This document shows, piece after piece, positions 18,388 to 27,070 of a DNA stretch of 64,000 bases. The translations under genes were made by a program, and so were the position numbers. The notes under the pieces are model-generated. The model was not told where the DNA came from and did no database searches. It saw nothing but the letters and a program-made list of their open reading frames with translations. This stretch comes from Xanthobacter dioxanivorans (GTDB lineage Bacteria > Pseudomonadota > Alphaproteobacteria > Rhizobiales > Xanthobacteraceae), in the NCBI RefSeq assembly GCF_016807805.1, contig NZ_CP063362.1, positions 3,886,501 to 3,950,500 of the forward strand, read 5' to 3'. How positions within the stretch are numbered: the stretch's first letter is position 1; every line of letters starts with the position of its first letter.

Positions 18388-19380
18388 ATGGAACGGCGCA
18401 TGATCTCGGCCTGTTTCGTGGGCGACGCCCTGGAATGCCTGGCCGCGCGCGGCATCGACCCGGCGGCGGTGCTTGCCCGCGCCGGACTGTCCGCTCCGGT
18501 CACCGGCTCGGTCTCGGCGGAGCAGTACGGCGCCCTGTGGACGGCGGCGGCGCAGGCGCTCGACGACGAGTTCTTCGGCCTCGGCGCGCGGCCCATGCGT
18601 TGCGGCAGCTTCACCTTGTTGTGCCACGCCCTCATGGGGGCGCCGACGCTGGAGCGGGCGCTGGGCCGGGCGCTGCGCTTCCTGCGCGTGGTGCTCGACG
18701 ACCCCATCGGCCGGCTCGACGTGGCCGACGGCCTTGCCTCGATCGTCCTCAACGACAAGGGGGCGGCGCGCTCCGCCTTCGCCTATCGCACCTACTGGAT
18801 CATCGTGCACGGCATCACCTGCTGGCTGGTGGGGCGGCGCATCCCGCTCCGGCATGTGGATTTCCGCTGCGGTCCCCCCGAGCACGGCGCCGACTACCGC
18901 CTGTTCTTCGGCGCGCCGGTGCGCTTCCATGCCCCGGAGAGCCGTCTGGCCTTCGACGCCACCTTCCTCACCCTGCCTGCCGCCCGCAGCGAGCGGGCCT
19001 TGCGGGATTTTCTCAGGGGCGCCCCAGCGAACATCCTGGTGCGCTACCGCCACGACGCCGGCCTCGCGGCGCGGGTGAAGACGCGGCTGCGCCACATGTC
19101 GGCCCCGTCCTGGCCCACCTTCGAGGACCTCGCCCGGCAATTACGCCTGCCGGCCTCGACCCTGCGCCGGCGGCTCGCCGACGAAGGCCAGACCTATCGC
19201 GACATCAAGGACGAACTGCGCCGCATGAAGGCGCAGGAACTGTTGCAGCACAGCCGGCGCCCGGTGGGGGAGATCGCGGCGGAACTCGGCTTCTCCGAGC
19301 CCAGCGCCTTCCACCGCGCCTTCCGCAAATGGACCGCGCAGAGCCCCGGCGCCTATCGCCGCGCCGGGGGCGGGGACTGA
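18388..19380 (+). CDS. AraC family transcriptional regulator
   Basis: DNA-binding regulator, 330 residues. The N-terminal two-thirds is the arabinose-binding-like domain of the OruR/ArgR-type AraC group ([20 protein letters not shown] at the start); the C-terminal 100 residues hold two helix-turn-helix motifs, with [20 protein letters not shown] as the classic second one. It is transcribed away from the HSD10-like/thiolase/dehydrogenase/racemase operon across a 158-base gap, so it is its likely activator. Related regulators control hydroxyacyl-CoA and lipid catabolism genes (established for the group, not shown here). Confidence 0.9.
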   Translation: MERRMISACFVGDALECLAARGIDPAAVLARAGLSAPVTGSVSAEQYGALWTAAAQALDDEFFGLGARPMRCGSFTLLCHALMGAPTLERALGRALRFLRVVLDDPIGRLDVADGLASIVLNDKGAARSAFAYRTYWIIVHGITCWLVGRRIPLRHVDFRCGPPEHGADYRLFFGAPVRFHAPESRLAFDATFLTLPAARSERALRDFLRGAPANILVRYRHDAGLAARVKTRLRHMSAPSWPTFEDLARQLRLPASTLRRRLADEGQTYRDIKDELRRMKAQELLQHSRRPVGEIAAELGFSEPSAFHRAFRKWTAQSPGAYRRAGGGD

Positions 19381-19532
19381 GCGCGGGGGGAAAGCCGCAG
19401 GGCTTCATCGTCCCCACGGCCGGTGCCGCGATCTTGCCCGCCTCGCGCGCCGGCCGCATTTGACGCGCGGGCCGGCTCTCACTACCTGTGCCTGCGCGCC
19501 CCGGGCGGCGCGACGGCCCTCGGAGACCTTTC

Positions 19533-20234
19533 TTGTCCATTGTCGCCAGCATCCGCAAGACGCTTGTTCCCATCCACCGGGAGGGCTACCCCTTCATCGC
19601 CATCGCGGCGGTGATCACGCTGGGGCTGCTGATGTTCTCCACCTTCCTCGGCATGATCGGGGTGGGGCTGACCATCTGGACCGCCCTGTTCTTCCGCGAT
19701 CCGCCGCGGGTGACGCCGGTGCGCGAGGGCCTGGTGGTGGCGCCGGCGGACGGCCGCATCTCGCAGGTGGGGCTGGCGAAGCCGCCGCGCGAGCTCGACC
19801 TCTCCGACGCGCCGCTGCTGCGCATCTCCATCTTCATGAACGTGTTCAACGTGCATGTGAACCGCGCCCCGGTGACCGGCCGCATCGAGCGCGTCGCCTA
19901 CAAGCCCGGCATCTTCCTCAACGCCGACCTCGACAAGGCGAGCGAGGACAACGAGCGCAACGGGCTCGTGCTCTCCACGCCGTTCTGCCGCGTCGGCTGC
20001 GTGCAGATCGCCGGGCTCATCGCGCGGCGCATCGTCTCCTTCGTGCGGGAGGGGGAATCCATCGGCGCCGGCGAGCGGTTCGGCCTCATCCGCTTCGGGT
20101 CGCGGGTGGACGTCTATCTGCCGGTGGGCACGCGGGTCCAGGTGTCCGAAGGCCAGCTCACGGTGGCGGGGGAGACGGTTCTGTGCGATCTCTCCCAGCC
20201 CCAGCCGCGTGAGACCGCCTATCGGGTGAGCTGA
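19533..20234 (+). CDS. psd: Phosphatidylserine decarboxylase proenzyme
   Basis: Makes phosphatidylethanolamine from phosphatidylserine at the inner membrane; self-cleaves to a pyruvoyl enzyme. 233 residues, the short Rhizobiales form. VAPADGRI, the [16 protein letters not shown] block and the cleavage site FGSR ([14 protein letters not shown]) near the C-terminus are present; a membrane helix lies at about 20-50. The start is TTG 19533, decided by GGAG eight bases upstream and by the family start [20 protein letters not shown]; longer frames upstream have no such match. It overlaps the pssA start by one base (TGATG). Confidence 0.93.
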   Translation: MSIVASIRKTLVPIHREGYPFIAIAAVITLGLLMFSTFLGMIGVGLTIWTALFFRDPPRVTPVREGLVVAPADGRISQVGLAKPPRELDLSDAPLLRISIFMNVFNVHVNRAPVTGRIERVAYKPGIFLNADLDKASEDNERNGLVLSTPFCRVGCVQIAGLIARRIVSFVREGESIGAGERFGLIRFGSRVDVYLPVGTRVQVSEGQLTVAGETVLCDLSQPQPRETAYRVS

Positions 20235-21063
20235 TGGAAACGCCCTTTCCCCCGTTCGACCCGGAAGGCCGGCCGCGGCCGCGCTTCGGCCGCTTCGGCC
20301 GTGTCCCGATCCGGGTGCTGCTGCCCAACCTGGTGACGCTGCTCGCCTTGTGCTCGGGCCTGACGGCGGTACGCCTCGCCATCGAGGAGCGCATCGAGCT
20401 GGCGCTTGCCGCCATCGTCTTCGCCGCCCTGCTCGACGGCATCGACGGGCGCCTCGCGCGGGCGCTGAAGGGAACCTCGCGCTTTGGCGCGGAGCTGGAC
20501 AGCCTCGCCGATTTCGTCAATTTCGGCTGCGTGCCCGCGCTGATGCTCTATTTCTGGGGCTCAAGGAGGCCGGCTCGTTCGGCTGGATCGCGGCGCTCGC
20601 CTACGCCATCTGCGCCGCCCTGCGCCTCGCCCGCTTCAACGTGATGCTGGATGATCCGCACAAGCCGCCCTTCGCCGGCGACTTCTTCACCGGCATCCCG
20701 GCACCGGCCGGCGCCATCACGGTGCTGCTGCCGATCTATCTGGAACTGATCGGCGTGCCGCACGGCGGGGTGAGCGCGCCGCTCGCCCTCATCTACTGCC
20801 TCGCCATCGCCTTCCTCATGATCTCCACGGTGCCCGCCTGGTCCGGAAAGACGCTGGGGCGGCGGGTGCGGCGGGACATGGTGCTGCCTCTGTTCGTGGC
20901 GGTGGCGCTCTTCTTCGCCCTGCTGGCGAGCTATCCGTGGATCGTGCTCTCCGCCTGCTCGATCCTCTATCTCACGCTGCTGCCGGTCTCGACGCTGCGC
21001 CACCGCCGGCTCATGGCGGCCTGGCGCGCCGAGCAGAAGGCCGCGAGCACGCCCATTTCCTGA
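20234..21063 (+). pseudogene. pssA: CDP-diacylglycerol-serine O-phosphatidyltransferase, frame broken near 20560
   Basis: Makes phosphatidylserine, the substrate of the adjacent psd. The CDP-alcohol phosphotransferase motif is complete: D-x2-DG-x2-AR-x8-G-x3-D-x3-D in LLDGIDGRLARALKGTSR and what follows. The frame starting at 20234 runs into nonsense after YFWG (20558-20560), while the next frame continues at once with LKEAGSFGWIAALAYAICAA to the stop at 21063, containing the expected membrane helices. Adding one C at about 20560 (ggcctc for ggctc) gives an intact 276-residue protein. Two halves this well kept suggest a sequencing error or a very recent mutation; no canonical slippery heptamer is visible. 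Identity is sure; gene status is not. Confidence 0.85.
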
Positions 21064-21103
21064 GCAGGTGACGGGTGGCGTGTGCATCTCCATGCGGCGA
21101 CAA

Positions 21104-21115
21104 ATTGCATGCAAT
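21104..21115. promoter_or_regulatory. Candidate GntR operator 1 (12-base palindrome)
   Basis: attgcatgcaat is a perfect 12-base palindrome, 180 bases before the binding-protein gene. Its core TTGCATGCAA matches the second site at 21220 at nine of ten positions. TTG-AT-CAA palindromes of this size are typical of FadR/FCD-type GntR regulators, and such a gene closes this operon (28995). Confidence 0.5.
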
Positions 21116-21188
21116 GTGCACGATAATGATTATTTATTGATCATTTATGCCGTTGAGGCAGAGGGTGGGCGCCACCGTGATGCCGATT

Positions 21189-21209
21189 ATCCATATGAAA
21201 TATATGGAT
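21189..21209. promoter_or_regulatory. Perfect 8-5-8 inverted repeat in AT-rich promoter region
   Basis: atccatat and atatggat flank gaaat, a perfect inverted repeat inside an AT-rich block (21115-21230) that stands out from its GC-rich surroundings. It is likely a binding site for a dimeric regulator different from the TTG-CAA sites. Confidence 0.5.
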
Positions 21210-21219
21210 ATCTTATTTT

Positions 21220-21229
21220 TTGTATGCAA
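21220..21229. promoter_or_regulatory. Candidate GntR operator 2
   Basis: TTGTATGCAA, a near-perfect palindrome related to 21104-21115, abutting the sigma-54-like element at 21230. A regulator bound here would cover the -24 box. Confidence 0.45.
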
Positions 21230-21245
21230 TTGGCACGCGCCTTGA
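21230..21245 (+). promoter_or_regulatory. Near-consensus sigma-54 promoter
   Basis: TTGGCACG-cgcc-TTGA has the exact -24 box and the exact spacing of the TTGGCACG-N4-TTGC consensus; the only mismatch is the final C of the -12 GC. Predicted start near 21257 would give a leader of about 28 bases to the ATG at 21285. Confidence 0.45.
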
Positions 21246-21284
21246 ATGGGGGAGGGCAGCAACCACCACTGGGGATGTCGCCCG

Positions 21285-22907
21285 ATGAACCGCCGCGAAT
21301 TCATGAAATCCGCATCCGTCACCGCCGTCGCATCGGGGACGGGCGTTGCCGCCCCGGCGGTGTTTTCCTCGGCGCAGGCGCAGGCGCGCAACGAAACCCT
21401 TCTGATCGTTTCCGAAAGCGGCCCCAACAACCTCGACATCCACGGCGTGGGCACCAACGTTCCCGGCTACGAGGCCAACTGGAACACCTATGACCGGCTC
21501 ATCACCCACGAGATGACCGAGAAGGACGGGGTGCGCTACTACGACCGCGACAAGCTGAAGGGCGAGCTGGCGGAGGACATGAACATCGGTGACATGTCCG
21601 TCACCTTCAAGCTGAAGAAGAACGCCACCTTCCAGGACGGCTCGCCGGTCACGGCGAAGGACGTGAAGTGGTCGCTCGACCGGGCGGTGTCGGTGGGCGG
21701 CTTCCCGACCTTCCAGATGAAGGCCGGCTCGCTGGAGAAGCCGGAACAGTTCGTGGTGGTGGACGACCACACCGTGCGCGTGGATTTCCTGCGCAAGGAC
21801 CGCCTCACCATCCCCGACCTCGCGGTGATCGTGCCCTGCGTGATCAATTCCGGGCTGGTGCAGAAGAACGCCACCGAGAAGGACCCCTGGGGCCTCGAAT
21901 ACACCAAGCAGAACACCGCCGGCTCCGGCGCCTACCGCGTCACCAAGTGGACCCCGGGCACGGAAGTCATCTTCGAGCGCTTCGACGACTGGAAGGGCGG
22001 GCCGCTGCCCAAGATCAAGCGCGTCATCTGGCGCATGGTGCCCTCCGCCGGCAATCGCCGGGCGCTGCTGGAGCGCGGCGACGCCGATATCTCCTACGAC
22101 CTGCCCAACAAGGACTTCGTCGAGCTGAAGCAGTCGGGCAAGCTCAACATCGTGTCGGTGCCGTATTCCAACGGCGTGCAGTATATCGGCATGAACGTGA
22201 AGAATCCGCCCTTCGATAACCTGAAGGTGCGCCAGGCCATCGCCTACGCCATTCCCTACCAGAAGATCATGGACGCCGCCCTGTTCGGCCTCGCCAAGCC
22301 CATGTTCGGCGCCCCGGCGGATACCCAGACCCAGGTGGCGTGGCCGCAGCCCACCAAGTTCGTCACCGACCTCGCCAAGGCCAAGCAGCTGCTCGCCGAG
22401 GCGGGCTATCCGGACGGGCTGGAGACCACCTTGTCCTTCGACCTCGGCTTTGCCGGCGTGAACGAGCCCCTGTGCGTGCTGCTGCAGGAGAACCTCGCGC
22501 AGATCGGCATCAAGACCACCATCAACAAGATCCCCGGCGCCAACTGGCGCACGGAGCTGACCAAGAAGGTGCTGCCGCTCTACACCAACGTGTTCTCGGG
22601 CTGGCTCGACTATCCCGAATACTTCTTCTTCTGGTGCTATCACGGCAACAATTCGATCTTCAACACCATGAGCTACCAGTCGCAGGCCATGGACGCCTTC
22701 ATCGACGCGGCCCGCACCGCGGCGGCGACCGGCGACAAGGCGGCCTACGATTCCAACGTGAAGGGCATGGTGGACCTCGCCTTCGCCGACGTGCCGCGCA
22801 TCCCGCTCTACCAGCCCTACGTCAACGTCGCGATGCAGAAGAACATCACCGGCTACGAATACTGGTTCCACCGCCGGCTGGACTATCGCGCCTTCCAGAA
22901 GGGGTGA
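21285..22907 (+). CDS. Peptide/nickel-type ABC transporter substrate-binding protein (SBP family 5), Tat-exported
   Basis: Periplasmic receptor, 540 residues. MNRREFMKSASVTAVASG is a twin-arginine signal with cleavage near SSAQAQA. The mature protein has the family-5 landmarks: LAEDMNIGDMSVTFKLKKNA, DGSPVTAKDVKWSLDRAV and VRQAIAYAIPYQKIM. First gene of the operon, ahead of dppB/dppC-like permeases. Family 5 receptors bind peptides but also opines, amides, nickel or antibiotics; the downstream amidase genes suggest a nitrogen-rich non-peptide ligand (inference). ATG 21285 is fixed by the signal peptide. Confidence 0.93.
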   Translation: MNRREFMKSASVTAVASGTGVAAPAVFSSAQAQARNETLLIVSESGPNNLDIHGVGTNVPGYEANWNTYDRLITHEMTEKDGVRYYDRDKLKGELAEDMNIGDMSVTFKLKKNATFQDGSPVTAKDVKWSLDRAVSVGGFPTFQMKAGSLEKPEQFVVVDDHTVRVDFLRKDRLTIPDLAVIVPCVINSGLVQKNATEKDPWGLEYTKQNTAGSGAYRVTKWTPGTEVIFERFDDWKGGPLPKIKRVIWRMVPSAGNRRALLERGDADISYDLPNKDFVELKQSGKLNIVSVPYSNGVQYIGMNVKNPPFDNLKVRQAIAYAIPYQKIMDAALFGLAKPMFGAPADTQTQVAWPQPTKFVTDLAKAKQLLAEAGYPDGLETTLSFDLGFAGVNEPLCVLLQENLAQIGIKTTINKIPGANWRTELTKKVLPLYTNVFSGWLDYPEYFFFWCYHGNNSIFNTMSYQSQAMDAFIDAARTAAATGDKAAYDSNVKGMVDLAFADVPRIPLYQPYVNVAMQKNITGYEYWFHRRLDYRAFQKG

Positions 22908-22932
22908 GGGGTCGAGGGGAGAGGGACCGTGC

Positions 22933-23061
22933 CACCCCTCACCCCCGCCCTCTCCCGCAAGGGAAGAGGGCGTGCCGCCGCTCCGGGGTGGGCGCGGTGG
23001 TTGGGCACGAGAGCCGTCGGGGCCCCTCTCCCCTTGCGGGAGGGGGTTGGGGTGAGGGGTG
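22933..23061. repeat. Composite palindromic repeat (BIME-like)
   Basis: A 129-base element between the receptor and permease genes. Its ends, 22933-22945 and 23049-23061, are a perfect 13-base inverted repeat (cacccctcacccc), and each half has its own hairpin (22947-22971 and about 23024-23045). Same family as 16113-16215. It could form an RNA structure that lowers permease expression or protects the receptor mRNA. Confidence 0.75.
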
Positions 23062-23119
23062 CGGCGTCTGCCGCGGGATCGGATGCCGGGCCTGCGGCCC
23101 TGGAGAAGAGGGACACACC

Positions 23120-24133
23120 ATGCTGAAGCTCATAGGCAGTCGCCTTGCCACCGCCGTGCCCAGCCTGATCGGCGTGGTGATCGTCACCTTCCTGCTGACT
23201 CGCGTCCTGCCCGGAGACACGGCCACCTATTTCGCCGGGCCCGCCGCGACGCCGCAGGCCATCGCCGAGATCCGCACCAAGCTCGGACTCGACAAGTCTC
23301 TGCCGGCGCAGTTCGTGGACTATGTGTCGTCGCTGGCGAAGGGCGATTTCGGCACCTCGCTCTCCACCGGCCAGCCGGTGGGAACCGAGATCGCAGCGCG
23401 CCTTCCGGCATCCGCCGAGCTCACGCTGTCCGGTCTCATCCTCGCGCTCGCCATCGCCGTGCCGTTCGGCATCCTGGCGGCGGTGAAGCAGGGATCGTGG
23501 GTGGACCATTCCTGCCGCATCATCACCACCGCCGGCGTCTCGCTGCCGGTGTTCTTCACCGGGCTGCTGCTGGTCTATGTCTTCTACTTCAAGCTGGGCT
23601 GGGCGCCGGCGCCGCTGGGGCGGCTCGACGTGTTCTTCACGGCGCCACCCACGGTCACCGGCTTCTACCTCATCGACAGCCTGATCGCCGGCGACCTGGA
23701 GACCTTCCGGGCCGCCGCCGCCCAGCTCGCGGTGCCGGCGGTCACCCTGGCCATCTTCGCGCTGGCCCCCATCGCCCGCATGACGCGCGCCTCCATGCTG
23801 GCGGTGCTCTCGTCCGAATTCGTCCGCACCGCCCGCGCCGCCGGGCTCACGGACGCCACGGTCATCATCACCTACGCCTTCCGCAACGCCATGCTGCCGG
23901 TGGTGACGACCCTCGGCATGGTGTTCTCCTTCCTGCTCGGCGCCAACGTTCTGGTGGAGAAGGTGTTCGCCTGGCCGGGCATCGGCTCCTACGCGGTCGA
24001 GGCGCTCATCACCTCCGACTACGCGCCGGTGCAGGGCTTCGTGCTCGCCATGGCCATCCTCTACGTGGCCCTCAACCTCCTCATCGACATCGCCTACGGC
24101 ATCATCGACCCCCGCGCGCGGAGCGAAGCATGA
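23120..24133 (+). CDS. Dipeptide-type ABC transporter permease (DppB-like)
   Basis: Inner-membrane permease, 337 residues, about six membrane segments. It opens LKLIGSRLATAVPSLIGVVI, the usual DppB start, followed by a long periplasmic segment with LGLDKSLPAQFVDYV; the coupling EAA loop is RAAGLTDATVIITYAFRN. ATG 23120 is preceded by GGAGAAGAGGG. The stop overlaps the next start (ATGA). Works with the DppC-like partner and the fused ATPase. Confidence 0.94.
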   Translation: MLKLIGSRLATAVPSLIGVVIVTFLLTRVLPGDTATYFAGPAATPQAIAEIRTKLGLDKSLPAQFVDYVSSLAKGDFGTSLSTGQPVGTEIAARLPASAELTLSGLILALAIAVPFGILAAVKQGSWVDHSCRIITTAGVSLPVFFTGLLLVYVFYFKLGWAPAPLGRLDVFFTAPPTVTGFYLIDSLIAGDLETFRAAAAQLAVPAVTLAIFALAPIARMTRASMLAVLSSEFVRTARAAGLTDATVIITYAFRNAMLPVVTTLGMVFSFLLGANVLVEKVFAWPGIGSYAVEALITSDYAPVQGFVLAMAILYVALNLLIDIAYGIIDPRARSEA

Positions 24134-25017
24134 CCCTCGCCACGGCCCACACCCCGGACACGCCCCGCGGCCTCGCCGCCACCCTCGCCCACGCGCGCTA
24201 CGTTATTTCCGACAACCCGGTCACCGGCATCGCCTTCGGCATGTTCCTGGTGCTGGTGGTGTGCGCGCTGCTGGGGCCGTACATCGTGCCCTACGACCCG
24301 CTCGCCAGCGATACGCTGGCCGCGCTGCAGCCTCCCTCGCTCGCCCACTGGTTCGGCACCGACAATCTGGGGCGGGACATCTTCTCCCGCGTGGTCGTGG
24401 CGACCCGGCTCGACATGGCCATCGCCGTGTTTTCGGTGGCGCTGGTGTTCGCGGCCGGCGGCATCGCCGGCATCGCCTCCGGCTTCTTCGGCGGGTGGAC
24501 CGACCGCATCATCGGCCGCATCTCCGACACCATCATGGCCTTCCCGCTGTTCGTCTTGGCCATGGGCATCGTGGCGGCGCTGGGCAACACGGTGACCAAC
24601 ATCGTGATCGCCACCGCCATCATCAACTTCCCGCTCTATGTGCGGGTGGCGCGCTCGGAGGCGGCGATCCGCCGGCAGGCGGGGTTTGTGCAGGCGGCGC
24701 GGCTCACCGGAAATTCGGAATGGCGCATCCTGCTCACGACCATCCTGCCCAACATCATGCCCATCATGATGGTGCAGATGTCGCTGACCATGGGCTACGC
24801 CATCCTGAACGCGGCCGGCCTCAGCTTCATCGGCCTCGGCGTGCGCCCGCCCACCCCGGAATGGGGGATCATGGTGGCGGAAGGGGCGGCCTACATCGTC
24901 TCCGGCGAATGGTGGATCGCGCTGTTCCCTGGCCTCGCGCTCATGTTCGCGGTGTTCTGCTTCAACCTCCTGGGTGACGGTCTGCGCGACATCGTCGATC
25001 CCCAGCGTCGCACCTGA
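24130..25017 (+). CDS. Dipeptide-type ABC transporter permease (DppC-like)
   Basis: Inner-membrane permease partner, 295 residues. The N-terminal membrane anchor is followed by the conserved LAHWFGTDNLGRDIFSRVV segment of DppC/OppC proteins, the EAA loop VQAARLTGNSEWRILLTTIL and a C-terminal LGDGLRDIVDPQ. Overlaps the previous gene by four bases and the ATPase gene by one, so all are translationally coupled. Confidence 0.94.
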   Translation: MTLATAHTPDTPRGLAATLAHARYVISDNPVTGIAFGMFLVLVVCALLGPYIVPYDPLASDTLAALQPPSLAHWFGTDNLGRDIFSRVVVATRLDMAIAVFSVALVFAAGGIAGIASGFFGGWTDRIIGRISDTIMAFPLFVLAMGIVAALGNTVTNIVIATAIINFPLYVRVARSEAAIRRQAGFVQAARLTGNSEWRILLTTILPNIMPIMMVQMSLTMGYAILNAAGLSFIGLGVRPPTPEWGIMVAEGAAYIVSGEWWIALFPGLALMFAVFCFNLLGDGLRDIVDPQRRT

Positions 25018-26846
25018 TGGAGCTTAGCATGCACGGCGTTGTGGACGTGAAGGCCGGAGCGGCCAAATCCGAGGCCCCGGGCGGCCCGCTGCTCGAGGTT
25101 CGGGACCTCACCGTCGAGTTCGCCACCCGCCGCGGCGTGGTGACGGCGGTGAGCCAGGTGAACCTCACCCTCACCAAGGGCGAGACCCTGGGCATTGTCG
25201 GCGAGAGCGGCTCCGGCAAGTCGGTGACCTCCTACACGGTGATGCGCATCCTCGACCGGGCGGGGCGCATCGCGGAGGGGTCCATCACCTTCTCGGGGCT
25301 GGATGTGGCCCATGCCAGCGAGCGCCAGATGCGCGACCTGCGCGGGCGCGAGATGTCCATGATCTTCCAGAACCCGCGCGCCGCGCTGAACCCCATCCGC
25401 ACGGTGGGGCACCAGATCGGCGACGTCCTCCTCCAGCACGTGCAGGCCCAGCCTTCCAACGTGAAGGAGAAGGTCATCGACATCCTCAAGCAGGTGCGCA
25501 TCGCCCGCCCCGAGGAGCGGTATCACGCCTATCCGTTCGAGCTGTCGGGCGGCATGTGCCAGCGCATCGTCATCGCGCTGGCGCTGGCCTGCCGGCCGCA
25601 GCTGATGATCGCCGACGAGCCCACCACCGGCCTCGACGTGACCACCCAGAAGGCGGTGATGGACCTCGTGACCGAGCTCACCCGCGAGCGCGGCATGTCC
25701 ACCATCCTCATCACCCACGACCTGGGCCTTGCCGCCGCCTATTGCGACACGGTGATGGTGATGGAGAAGGGCAAGGTGGTGGAGACGGCCCCCGCGGAGC
25801 GCATCTTCCGCGATCCCCAGCACCCCTACACCCGTAAGCTGATGCGGGCGACGCCGCGCCCCGGCATCACCCTGAAGGACCTGCTGCCGGAAGACCCGGC
25901 GGAGACCCCCCTCCCGGCTGCGGCGGCTCCCGCCGGCGCGGCCGGCGGAGAGGCGCTCCCCCTCTCCAGCCCACCCCCGCAGGCGGGAGAGGGGGCAGCG
26001 CCGCTGCCGGCCGGTGTGCCTCTGCTCAAGGTCGAGGGCCTGCTGAAGGAATATCCCCGCCAGGGTGCCCCCTCCGCTTTCCTCGCCGGCCTGTTCGGCA
26101 AGAAGCCGTCGCCGGAGGAAGCCATCTTCCGCGCCGTGGACGGCATCTCGTTCGAGGTGAAGAAGGGCGAGAGCGTCGGCCTCGTGGGCGAGAGCGGCTG
26201 CGGCAAGTCCACCACCTCCACCATCGTCATGCGCCTCATCGATCCCACCGCGGGGAAGATCACCTTCGCCGGCGAAGACATCGGCGCGGTGCCGGCGAAG
26301 GACTTCGCCCACCATCCCATGCGCCGGCGCATCCAGATGGTGTTCCAGGACCCGACCGAAAGCCTCAACCCGCGCTACACCGCCGAGCGTGCCATCGCCG
26401 ATCCGCTGCTGCGGATGGGGGGCATGTCCGGCGGCGCGAAGCTGCGCGCCCGCGTCGAAGAGCTGGCCGAGATGGTCGGCCTGCCCCAGAACCTCCTGGA
26501 GCGCTTCCCGCACCAGCTCTCCGGCGGGCAGAAGGCGCGCGTGGGAATCGCCCGCGCCATCGCCCTCGACCCGGACCTCGTGATTCTCGACGAGCCCACC
26601 GCCGCCCTCGACGTGTCGGTGCAGGCGGTGGTGCTGAACCTCCTGGAGGAGCTGAAGCATCGCCTCGGCATGAGCTACCTGTTCGTGTCCCACGATCTGC
26701 ACGTGGTCGGGCTGCTGTGCGACCGGGTGATCGTCATGCGGCAGGGCCGGATCGTGGAGGAGGGCCGCTCGCAGCAGGTGTTGGAGGCGCCCAAGGACGC
26801 CTATACACGCGAGCTCATCGCCGCCATTCCCCATCCCCCCGTGTGA
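25017..26846 (+). CDS. Fused ABC transporter ATPase (DppD-DppF-like)
   Basis: Two ATPase domains in one 609-residue chain, replacing separate DppD and DppF. Domain 1 (about 20-285) has GESGSGKS, LSGGMCQR and LMIADEPTTGLD; domain 2 (about 335-605) has GESGCGKS, LSGGQKARVGIA and LVILDEPTAALD. Both carry the C-terminal oligopeptide-transporter extension (HPYTRKLM; DAYTRELI). The linker at about 305-335 is low complexity and encoded by a palindromic repeat (25958-25995). ATG 25017 overlaps the previous stop; ATG 25029 is possible. Fused forms are common in alphaproteobacteria. Confidence 0.94.
   Translation: MELSMHGVVDVKAGAAKSEAPGGPLLEVRDLTVEFATRRGVVTAVSQVNLTLTKGETLGIVGESGSGKSVTSYTVMRILDRAGRIAEGSITFSGLDVAHASERQMRDLRGREMSMIFQNPRAALNPIRTVGHQIGDVLLQHVQAQPSNVKEKVIDILKQVRIARPEERYHAYPFELSGGMCQRIVIALALACRPQLMIADEPTTGLDVTTQKAVMDLVTELTRERGMSTILITHDLGLAAAYCDTVMVMEKGKVVETAPAERIFRDPQHPYTRKLMRATPRPGITLKDLLPEDPAETPLPAAAAPAGAAGGEALPLSSPPPQAGEGAAPLPAGVPLLKVEGLLKEYPRQGAPSAFLAGLFGKKPSPEEAIFRAVDGISFEVKKGESVGLVGESGCGKSTTSTIVMRLIDPTAGKITFAGEDIGAVPAKDFAHHPMRRRIQMVFQDPTESLNPRYTAERAIADPLLRMGGMSGGAKLRARVEELAEMVGLPQNLLERFPHQLSGGQKARVGIARAIALDPDLVILDEPTAALDVSVQAVVLNLLEELKHRLGMSYLFVSHDLHVVGLLCDRVIVMRQGRIVEEGRSQQVLEAPKDAYTRELIAAIPHPPV
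25958..25995. repeat. Palindromic repeat unit inside the ATPase linker
   Basis: Arms ccccctctcc (25958-25967) and ggagaggggg (25986-25995) with an 18-base loop, the same family as the intergenic units at 16113 and 22933. Read in frame it encodes a Pro/Ser-rich stretch (PLSSPPPQAGEG) joining the two ATPase domains without disrupting the frame. Confidence 0.7.
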
Positions 26847-26853
26847 GGCCCGC

Positions 26854-27063
26854 ATGCCGACCGAAATCCAGTTGCCGAAGGTGGGGGACGCCGCCCTGGA
26901 GAAGCTCCTCGACGGTGCGCTCGAAGCCCACGCCATCGCCCCGCAGCCGGAATGGCGGGCCGAGGCGCTGAACAACCTGCGCACGGTTGCCGATGCGGCG
27001 ACCCTGGTGCGCAGCCTCGACCTCGGCGATGCCGAGGAGCCGGCCCCCGTCTACCGTCCGTGA
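26854..27063 (+). CDS. AtzG/HpxX-like small subunit (DUF4089)
   Basis: A 69-residue protein matching the DUF4089 pattern: a helical DAALEKLLDGALEAHAIAP segment, then EWRAEALNNLRTVADAATLV. In the cyanuric acid pathway AtzG is the small partner that stabilises the amidase AtzE (1-carboxybiuret hydrolase), and HpxX is its counterpart beside HpxY in oxalurate catabolism. Here it lies seven bases after the transporter ATPase and seven before the AtzE-like gene, the same GE order. Probably an obligatory amidase subunit; the name is not assigned because the substrate is unknown. Confidence 0.85.
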   Translation: MPTEIQLPKVGDAALEKLLDGALEAHAIAPQPEWRAEALNNLRTVADAATLVRSLDLGDAEEPAPVYRP

Positions 27064-27070
27064 GGCCCCG

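Noticed and set aside
20540..20565. Programmed ribosomal frameshift in pssA
   Set aside because: No X-XXY-YYZ slippery heptamer and no obvious downstream structure; a one-base sequence error or mutation is simpler.
21104..21120. NtrC site overlapping the TTGCATGCAAT palindrome (TGCAT-N5-GTGCA)
   Set aside because: The half sites are two bases closer than the known TGCACC-N5-GGTGCA arrangement, so I do not claim an NtrC site.
21213..22871. A 552-codon minus-strand open frame over the family-5 binding protein
   Set aside because: Antisense shadow; no motif, and it has no promoter or ribosome site, while the plus-strand gene has a full Tat signal and family motifs.
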